Assembly (NCBI GenBank): GCA_016201575.1
Contig: JACQCN010000131.1
Span: 1 to 10,392, forward strand
Direction: 5' to 3'
From: Candidatus Rokuibacteriota bacterium
GTDB lineage: Bacteria > Methylomirabilota > Methylomirabilia > Rokubacteriales > CSP1-6
DNA: 10,392 nucleotides
Both the position numbers and the translations under genes were made by a program. Shown here one piece after another: positions 5,263 to 10,392 of this stretch. The first letter of the stretch is position 1, and every line of letters starts with the position of its first letter. The notes beneath the pieces were generated by a model. It was not told the DNA's origin and did not search any database. It saw only the letters and a list, made by a program, of their open reading frames with translations.

Positions 5263-5790
5263 CTACTTGAGGAGCGACTCGATCACGGCGTAGGCGGGCT
5301 TCGTGTCCCAGGCGCGGGGGCCGATGGCGAGGGCGGCGAGGTTGCCCTTCTTGTCGACGAGGAAGCTCGAGGGCAGGGCGCGCACGCCGTAGCGCTCCGC
5401 CAGCGCCATCTTGGGATCGTGGCCGATCGGGAACGTGAGCTTGTTCTGCTTCACGAACGGCGGCACCACGACGATGTCCGAGTCGACGGAGACCGCGATC
5501 ACCACGAGGCCCCGGGCCTTGTAGCGCTGGTAGAGCCGCTCCATCGCCGGCATCTCCTCGCGGCAGGGCGGGCACCACGTGGCCCAGAAGTTCAGGAAGA
5601 TCACCTTGCCGGGATGGTCGCCGAGCTTGACCGGCTTGCCGTCGGGCGAGGGCGTGGTGAAGTCCTTGGCGACCTGCACGCGCGCGGGCCGGATCAGGTC
5701 CAGCGCCTTGAACGGGTCCTGCGCGATCGCGAGCCCCGGCCCGAGCATCCCGAGGACAAGGCTCGCGAGGAGAACCTGTCGAAAAGTCAT
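5263..5790 (-). CDS. TlpA/ResA-like thiol-disulfide oxidoreductase
   Basis: A 175-residue exported thioredoxin-fold protein of the AhpC/TSA-Redoxin/TlpA group. Residues 1-23 form a signal peptide (MTFRQVLLASLVLGMLGPGLAIAQ), with no lipobox Cys. The fold follows: FTTPSPDGKPVKLGDHPGKVIFLNFWATWCPPC with the redox pair Cys73-Cys76, the VVIAVSVDSD strand (96-105), and ALPSSFLVDKKGN (138-150) with the cis-Pro140 opposite the active site. Such proteins reduce disulfides outside the cytoplasm, often apocytochrome c heme sites, which would suit an organism with the pentaheme cytochrome at 653-1822, though no Ccm/Ccs gene is adjacent. An upstream in-frame ATG at 5829 would add 13 residues before the signal peptide; ATG 5790 is preferred because a -10 box lies just ahead of it. 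It is followed by the thrB-like gene after 7 nt. Confidence 0.9.
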   Translation of the reverse strand: MTFRQVLLASLVLGMLGPGLAIAQDPFKALDLIRPARVQVAKDFTTPSPDGKPVKLGDHPGKVIFLNFWATWCPPCREEMPAMERLYQRYKARGLVVIAVSVDSDIVVVPPFVKQNKLTFPIGHDPKMALAERYGVRALPSSFLVDKKGNLAALAIGPRAWDTKPAYAVIESLLK

Positions 5791-5797
5791 GGGCGGG

Positions 5798-5803
5798 AGT
5801 ATA
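5798..5803 (-). promoter_or_regulatory. Candidate -10 box of tlpA-like gene
   Basis: TATACT on the minus strand (five of six bases) ends 7 nt before the ATG at 5790. The intervening bases CCCGCCC hold no Shine-Dalgarno sequence, so a leaderless transcript starting at or next to the A of ATG is likely. The -35 is weak: TTCCGG at 17 nt spacing. Confidence 0.45.
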
Positions 5804-5842
5804 CACCGCGCTCCGGAGGCCCGGAACATTCGCCGGGGCGTC

Positions 5843-8476
5843 TCAGCGCGCCGTCCGCGGCGCGTCGAGGGCCTCGCGCACCGCGCGGGCCAGCCCGTCG
5901 AGCGTGAACGGCTTCTGGAGCAGCGGCGCGCCCGCCTCGAACATGCCCTCGCTGGTGTAGCCCGACATGAACAGCACCCGCAGGTCCGGCCGCGCCCGCG
6001 CCAGCCGCCGGGCCAGCTCGGCGCCGCTCATCTCCGGCATCACCACGTCGGTCAGGAGCAGGTGGATCGGCCCGGGATGCCGCGCGGCGATCTCGAGGGC
6101 GGCGGGGCCGTTGGAGGACTCGAGCACGGTGTAGCCCATGATCCGGAGGCTCTCGCGGGCCAGCTCGAGCACCCCGCCCTCGTCCTCCACCAGCAGCACC
6201 ACCTCGGAGCCGTACCGCGGCGGCGCCAGCGAGTGGACGGGCTCGCCCACCTCCACCACGCGCTCGGTGCGCGGCAGGGACACGCGGATGGTGGTTCCGT
6301 GCCCCGGCTCGCTCTCGACCTGGATGGTGCCGCCGCTCTGCTCGACGATGCCGTACACGGTCGAGAGCCCGAGGCCGGTGCCGCGCCCGCGCGCCTTCGT
6401 CGTGAAGAACGGCTCGAAGAGATGGGCCCGCGTCTTCGCGTCCATGCCGCGCCCGGTGTCGCTGACGGCGAGCATCACGCAGGGTCCCTGCAGGCCGCCG
6501 CGCGGCGTCGCCTCCAGCTCCACGTTCGCCGTCTCCACGGTCAGGCGGCCGCCGTCCGGCATGGCGTCGCTCGCGTTCAGAACCAGGTTCGTGATCACCC
6601 GCTCGATCTGGCCCGGGTCGACGTGGACCCGCCCGAGGTCCGCGTCCGGCACCAGAACCAGCTCGACCCCGTCGCCGACCATCCGGCGCAGCATGGCCTT
6701 GAGGCCGGCGAGAACGCGGTTGAGGTCGACGACCTTCGGCGAGAGGACCTGCCGGCGGCTGAACGCGAGGAGCTGGTGGGTGAGCGAGGCGGCGCGCTCC
6801 GCCGTCTGCTCGATCAGCTCCGCGTCGCGGCGGAGCAGATCGCCGGGCGGCAGGCGCTTGAGCAGCATCTGCGACCGGCCCGTGATCACGGTGAGGAGGT
6901 TGTTGAAGTCGTGGGCCACCCCGCCCGCGAGCTTGCCCACCGCCTCCGTCTTCTGGGCCTCCTGGAGCTGGTCGGCCAGGCGCTTGCGCTCCGTCACGTC
7001 GCGCGCGATCCCCTGCACGCCCACCGGCCGGCCGCGCTCGTCGAGGATCAGGCGGCTGCTGATCTCGAGCGGCACGCGCCGCCCGCCCGTCGCCACGATC
7101 TCGGTCTCGTAGGCGGTCGTCGTCACCTCGCCGGCCACCTTGCGCCGGAGATGCTCGCGCCCCAGCTCGAGCTCGCCGGGCGGCAGGAGCTGGGTCACGT
7201 TCATCGTGGCCGCCTCCTCCCGGCTGTAGCCGGTGATCCGCTCGGCCGCCTTGTTGAACGAGAAGTAGTTGCCCTCGAGGTCGTGGGTGTAGATCATGTC
7301 GTTGGCGTTCTCGAACAGCTCGCGGTAGCGCTCCTCGCTTTTCCGGAGCGCCTCCTCCGCCCGCTTCCGCTCCGTCACGTCCTGGAGCTGGGCGATGAAG
7401 TAGAGCGGGCGGCCGGCCGGCCCCCGGGTCAGCGAGCTGCTGAGCTGGATCCAGACGATGTGGCCGTCCTTGTGGAAGTAGCGCTTCTCCATCTGGTAGG
7501 TGTGGCGCTCGCCCGCGAGGATCGCCCGGAGGTGCCCCGCCTGCGTCTCGAGGTCGTCCGGATGCGTCAGGGCCTGGAAGGTCGTCGCCAGCAGCTCCGC
7601 CTCGGCGTACCCGAAGATCTCGCACAGCGCGCGGTTGACCTGGAGCCACCGGCCGTCGAGGCCGACCAGCGCCATCCCGATCGGCGCCGCGCCGAAGGCG
7701 CTGCGGAACCGCTCCTCGCTCGCCCGCAGCGCCTCCTCGGTCCGCTTGCGCTCGGTGATGTCCCGGATGCTGCCTTCGTAGTAGACGACCGTGCCCTCGT
7801 CGTTCAGGATGGCGCGCGAGCTGTTCTCCACCCACAGCTCGGCGCCGTCCTTGCGGCGCAGCCGCTCCTTGAAGACGGTGTCGCGCAGGGACGCGGGCCG
7901 CCGCTCGGCGTCCGACCAGTAGACGTCGCGGGGGATGTAGAGGCCGAGCACTTCCTCCTTGGCGGCGTAGCCGAGCATGCTGACGAAGGCGGGGTTCACG
8001 TCCATGAACCGGCCCTCGGGCGTGCTGCGGTAGATCCCGTCGAGCGAGTGCTCGAAGAGCAGGCCGTAGCGCGCCTCCGCGTCCGCCCGCGCCTGCTCCG
8101 CCCGCCGCCGCTCGAGCGCGCTCCGGATGGCGAAGGGCAGCCGCTTCAGGCCCGTCTCGAGCACGTAGTCGTCGGCGCCCGCCTCGAGGCACTCGAGCGC
8201 GCGGGCCTCGGTGGCGCGCGTGGCGAGGACGACGACGGGCGTGCCCGGCGCGGCCGCCCGCGCGGTCTGCAGGGCCGCGAGCGCGCGCGACGGCTTCGGC
8301 GAGCACGCGGCGATGACGACGTCGGGAAGGAAGGTCTGGAGGGCCTGCCGGACGCCGCGCTCCGTCGCCACCGCGCGGACGTCGGCCGCGAGCTCGGCGC
8401 CGCGCAGCGCCCGCCTGATCGCCTCGCGGCGCGACGCCGGCGCGCCCAGGATCAGGATCCGGAGTCGGGATGTCAT
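5843..8476 (-). CDS. Hybrid histidine kinase with three PAS domains and two receiver-type domains
   Basis: An 877-residue soluble sensor kinase with no membrane segment. Order: receiver-like domain (about 5-120), PAS1 (about 134-247), PAS2 (about 254-375), PAS3 (about 380-500), HisKA with phospho-acceptor His522 in GGVAHDFNNLL, HATPase with N-box Asn634 (NLVLNASDAM), G1 DTGRGM (673-678), FEPFFTTK (687-694) and G2 GRGTGLGL (697-704), then a C-terminal receiver (758-872) with acidic pair Asp765/Glu766, phospho-acceptor Asp810, Ser838 and Lys855. Each PAS ends in a DxTERKR linker. The N-terminal receiver lacks the acceptor Asp (PDVVIAACSP, Ala57) and the conserved Lys (YVLETG), so it cannot be phosphorylated in the usual way. 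ATG 8476 is set by the start of this domain; much longer in-frame extension upstream is antisense to the dehydratase gene. No cognate DNA-binding regulator is present. Ligands and target are unknown. Confidence 0.93.
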   Translation of the reverse strand: MTSRLRILILGAPASRREAIRRALRGAELAADVRAVATERGVRQALQTFLPDVVIAACSPKPSRALAALQTARAAAPGTPVVVLATRATEARALECLEAGADDYVLETGLKRLPFAIRSALERRRAEQARADAEARYGLLFEHSLDGIYRSTPEGRFMDVNPAFVSMLGYAAKEEVLGLYIPRDVYWSDAERRPASLRDTVFKERLRRKDGAELWVENSSRAILNDEGTVVYYEGSIRDITERKRTEEALRASEERFRSAFGAAPIGMALVGLDGRWLQVNRALCEIFGYAEAELLATTFQALTHPDDLETQAGHLRAILAGERHTYQMEKRYFHKDGHIVWIQLSSSLTRGPAGRPLYFIAQLQDVTERKRAEEALRKSEERYRELFENANDMIYTHDLEGNYFSFNKAAERITGYSREEAATMNVTQLLPPGELELGREHLRRKVAGEVTTTAYETEIVATGGRRVPLEISSRLILDERGRPVGVQGIARDVTERKRLADQLQEAQKTEAVGKLAGGVAHDFNNLLTVITGRSQMLLKRLPPGDLLRRDAELIEQTAERAASLTHQLLAFSRRQVLSPKVVDLNRVLAGLKAMLRRMVGDGVELVLVPDADLGRVHVDPGQIERVITNLVLNASDAMPDGGRLTVETANVELEATPRGGLQGPCVMLAVSDTGRGMDAKTRAHLFEPFFTTKARGRGTGLGLSTVYGIVEQSGGTIQVESEPGHGTTIRVSLPRTERVVEVGEPVHSLAPPRYGSEVVLLVEDEGGVLELARESLRIMGYTVLESSNGPAALEIAARHPGPIHLLLTDVVMPEMSGAELARRLARARPDLRVLFMSGYTSEGMFEAGAPLLQKPFTLDGLARAVREALDAPRTAR

Positions 8477-8480
8477 CGAC

Positions 8481-8494
8481 GGGCCGTCCGGCCC
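8481..8494 (-). promoter_or_regulatory. Hairpin between ribosome-binding site and kinase start
   Basis: The minus strand carries GGGCCGGACGGCCC (5-bp stem, GGAC loop) 4 nt before the kinase ATG. Its 5' arm overlaps the only Shine-Dalgarno-like stretch, GAGAAGGG (8492-8499). If it forms, it would hide part of that site, hinting at low or controlled translation. In GC-rich DNA such a short stem may be chance. Confidence 0.25.
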
Positions 8495-8542
8495 TTCTCG
8501 ACATGGTACCCCGAGCGGCCGCGTTTCCGGACATGCCCATGC

Positions 8543-8572
8543 TTGACCCTGCCGGTGGCGCGGGGTCACAAT
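8543..8572 (+). promoter_or_regulatory. Candidate promoter of the IlvD/Edd dehydratase
   Basis: TTGACC (8543-8548) and CACAAT (8567-8572) are 18 nt apart, matching five and four of six consensus bases. The -10 ends 9 nt before the ATG at 8582 and no Shine-Dalgarno sequence lies in ATCCGACGACC, so transcription likely begins within a few bases of the start codon. It occupies the 105-bp divergent gap shared with the kinase. Confidence 0.5.
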
Positions 8573-8581
8573 CCGACGACC

Positions 8582-10309
8582 ATGACGGACACGCGGCCGG
8601 ACGGAGCGGGGCCGGACGGGGCCGAGCCGCGCGGCATCGCGCGCGGCCTCACCAGCTACGGCGACGCCGGCTTCAGCCTCTTCCTCCGCGGCGCCTACGC
8701 GCGCGGCGCGGGGCTCACGCCCGAGGACCTGGCGCGGCCCATCATCGGCATCGCGCAGACCTGGAGCGAGTTCAATCCCTGCCATCGCCACCTGCGCGAG
8801 GTCGCCGACGCCGTGAAGCGCGGCGTGCTCCAGGCGGGCGCGCTCCCCCTGGAGTTCCCCACGATCTCGCTCGGCGAGATCTACCTCTCGCCCACGAGCA
8901 TGCTCTTCCGCAACCTGATGGCCATGGACACCGAGGAGATGATCCTGGGCCAGCCCATGGACGGCGTGGTGCTGCTCGGCGGCTGCGACAAGACGCTCCC
9001 CGCGCAGCTCATGGCCGCGGCCAGCGCCGACCGCCCCGCGATCGTCGTCACCGCCGGCCCGATGCTGACGGGCCACCACGAGGGCGCGCGGCTCGGGGCC
9101 TGCACGGACTGCCGCCGCTTCTGGGGCGAGCACCGCGCGGGCACGCTCGACGCCGCGCGCCTCGAGGCGGTCCAGGGCGAGCTGTTCCCCTCGGCCGGGA
9201 CCTGCATGGTGATGGGCACCGCGAGCACGATGGCCGCGCTCACCGAGGCGCTCGGGCTCACGATCCCGGGTATGGCCGCGGTGCCCGCGCCCCTGGCGCG
9301 GCGCCTGCGCCTGGCCGAGGCGGCGGGGCGGCGCATCGTCGAGATGGTCCGCGAGGACCTGCGGCCCTCGAAGATCTTGACGCGCGCGGCCTTCGAGAAC
9401 GCGGTCCGCGTCCTCATGGCGATCGGCGGCTCGACCAACGCCGTCGTCCATCTCCCCGCGATCGCCGGCCGCGCCGGCGTGCCCCTGGACCTCGACGACT
9501 TCGACCGCGCCGCCCGCGCCACGCCGCTCCTGGCCAACGTGCGCCCGTCCGGCGCCTATCACATGGAGGACCTCGCCGAGGCCGGGGGCATCCCGGCGGT
9601 CATGAAGGTGCTGCGGCCGCTCCTGAACCTCGACGCGCTCACCGCGCTCGGGGAGCCGCTCGGCGCCGTGCTCGACGGAGTGCCCGAGCCGGGCGCCTGG
9701 CAGGACGCGATCCGCCCGCTCGACCGCCCGCTCAAGCCCGAGGGGGGCCTCGCGATCCTCCGCGGCACGCTCGCGCCGGACGGCGCCGTCCTCAAGGTCT
9801 CGGCCGCCACCCCGGCGCTGCTCGCGCACCGGGGCCGCGCCTGCGTCTTCCGCGACCTCGACGACCTGGCGGCGCGCGTCGACGATCCCGCGCTGGCGGT
9901 GACGCCGGACAGCGTGCTCGTCCTGCAGAACGCGGGGCCGGTCGGCGGCCCGGGCATGCCCGAGGCCGGCTCGCTGCCGATCCCGAAGAAGCTGCTCGCC
10001 GCCGGCGTCCGCGACATGGTTCGGATCTCGGACGCGCGCATGAGCGGGACAGCCGGGGGCACGGTGGTCCTCCACGTCGCGCCCGAGGCGGCGGTGGGCG
10101 GGCCGCTGGCGCTCGTCCGCGACGGCGACGAGATCATCCTCGACGCGGCGGCGCGGCGGCTCGACCTGCTGGTGCCGGAGGCGGAGCTGGCGCGGCGGCG
10201 CGCGGCCTGGCGGCGCCCGGAGCCGCCGGTCCGGCGCGGCTACCGGCGGCTCTTCGTGGAGCGGGTGCTCCAGGCCCCCGAGGGCTGCGACTTCGACTTC
10301 CTGCGCTAG
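8582..10309 (+). CDS. IlvD/Edd-family dehydratase (dihydroxy-acid or sugar-acid dehydratase)
   Basis: A 575-residue Fe-S dehydratase that removes water from a 2,3-dihydroxy acid to give a 2-keto acid. The three cluster cysteines are visible: Cys67 in NPCH, Cys135 in GGCDKT (with Lys137, the residue carbamylated to bind Mg) and Cys208 in GTCMVMGTASTM. The catalytic Ser488 lies in DARMSGTAGG and the full C-terminal swivel domain follows (DGDEI). Three cysteines suggest a [2Fe-2S] enzyme. The segment SYGDAGFSLFLRGAY and the MGTASTM core resemble the sugar-acid dehydratases (arabinonate/xylonate type) as much as the branched-chain IlvD, whose usual third motif is CGGMYTANTM; no ilv or sugar-catabolic genes adjoin, so substrate is open and ilvD is not assigned. 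The first 20 residues (TRPDGAGPDGAEPRG) are a disordered-looking extension. Confidence 0.92.
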   Translation: MTDTRPDGAGPDGAEPRGIARGLTSYGDAGFSLFLRGAYARGAGLTPEDLARPIIGIAQTWSEFNPCHRHLREVADAVKRGVLQAGALPLEFPTISLGEIYLSPTSMLFRNLMAMDTEEMILGQPMDGVVLLGGCDKTLPAQLMAAASADRPAIVVTAGPMLTGHHEGARLGACTDCRRFWGEHRAGTLDAARLEAVQGELFPSAGTCMVMGTASTMAALTEALGLTIPGMAAVPAPLARRLRLAEAAGRRIVEMVREDLRPSKILTRAAFENAVRVLMAIGGSTNAVVHLPAIAGRAGVPLDLDDFDRAARATPLLANVRPSGAYHMEDLAEAGGIPAVMKVLRPLLNLDALTALGEPLGAVLDGVPEPGAWQDAIRPLDRPLKPEGGLAILRGTLAPDGAVLKVSAATPALLAHRGRACVFRDLDDLAARVDDPALAVTPDSVLVLQNAGPVGGPGMPEAGSLPIPKKLLAAGVRDMVRISDARMSGTAGGTVVLHVAPEAAVGGPLALVRDGDEIILDAAARRLDLLVPEAELARRRAAWRRPEPPVRRGYRRLFVERVLQAPEGCDFDFLR

Positions 10310-10392
10310 TACTACTGTGTTACAAAGCATCATCCGGTCTCCGGCGGACGACCACAGCAACGACAGGGCAGCTGTTGAAGCAGCGCGCGGGC
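10310..10392. other. Short right-edge region without recognised gene
   Basis: After the dehydratase stop the composition drops in GC (TACTACTGTGTTACAAAGCA) and then rises again. A small CCGG-TCT-CCGG dyad is present but no convincing terminator, RNA gene or ORF start is seen before the window ends. Confidence 0.4.

Noticed and set aside
5579..10309. Very long open frames on the plus strand (1576 codons) and on the minus strand opposite the dehydratase (to 10360)
   Set aside because: They are in-frame extensions of the real dehydratase and kinase into antisense sequence of high-GC neighbours. The extra protein is low-complexity and rich in Arg, Gly, Ala, His and Gln, with no recognisable motif.

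Overview
The window is about 10.4 kb of very GC-rich DNA (around 70% by eye) with dense, mostly minus-strand genes. The gene mix is a selenocysteine-type SelD, a Pup ubiquitin-like protein, a five-heme cytochrome c and a multi-PAS hybrid histidine kinase. Together with the many GC-rich intergenic hairpins, this suggests an uncultivated soil or sediment bacterium of the Rokubacteria/NC10 (Methylomirabilota) type. That placement is inference from gene content; no marker gene here proves it.

Layout, left to right. 1-1822, minus strand: a periplasmic pentaheme cytochrome c overlapping by ATGA a GT4-type glycosyltransferase that runs off the left edge. 1844-2104, plus: a small anti-sigma-type zinc-finger protein, 21 bp from the divergent cytochrome gene and overlapping the next gene tail to tail by 4 bp. 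2101-3156, minus: selD, whose active-site codon is an in-frame UGA followed by a perfect palindrome, so the real gene is 19 codons longer than a naive ORF. 3157-3357: hairpin-rich intergenic DNA. 3358-5790, minus: tlpA-like thioredoxin, a thrB-like homoserine kinase gene with an abnormal N-terminus, dcd, pup and fmdB, closely spaced and probably cotranscribed at least in part (dcd-pup-fmdB looks like one unit with its own promoter). 5843-8476, minus: an 877-residue hybrid histidine kinase. 8582-10309, plus: an IlvD/Edd-family dehydratase, divergent from the kinase. 10310-10392: non-coding as far as can be seen.

Functionally this is mostly housekeeping and accessory metabolism: selenophosphate supply, dUTP/dTMP precursor supply, tagging of proteins for a bacterial proteasome, thiol-disulfide chemistry outside the cytoplasm, respiratory or redox electron transfer, and signalling. 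No phage, transposase, CRISPR array, rRNA or tRNA was recognised. The points most worth a second look are the Sec-containing SelD with its palindromic SECIS candidate, the thrB gene whose substrate-binding N-terminus is replaced by repeat-derived sequence, Pup outside an obvious actinobacterial setting, and several start codons only 7-11 nt downstream of a -10 box, which suggests leaderless transcription.
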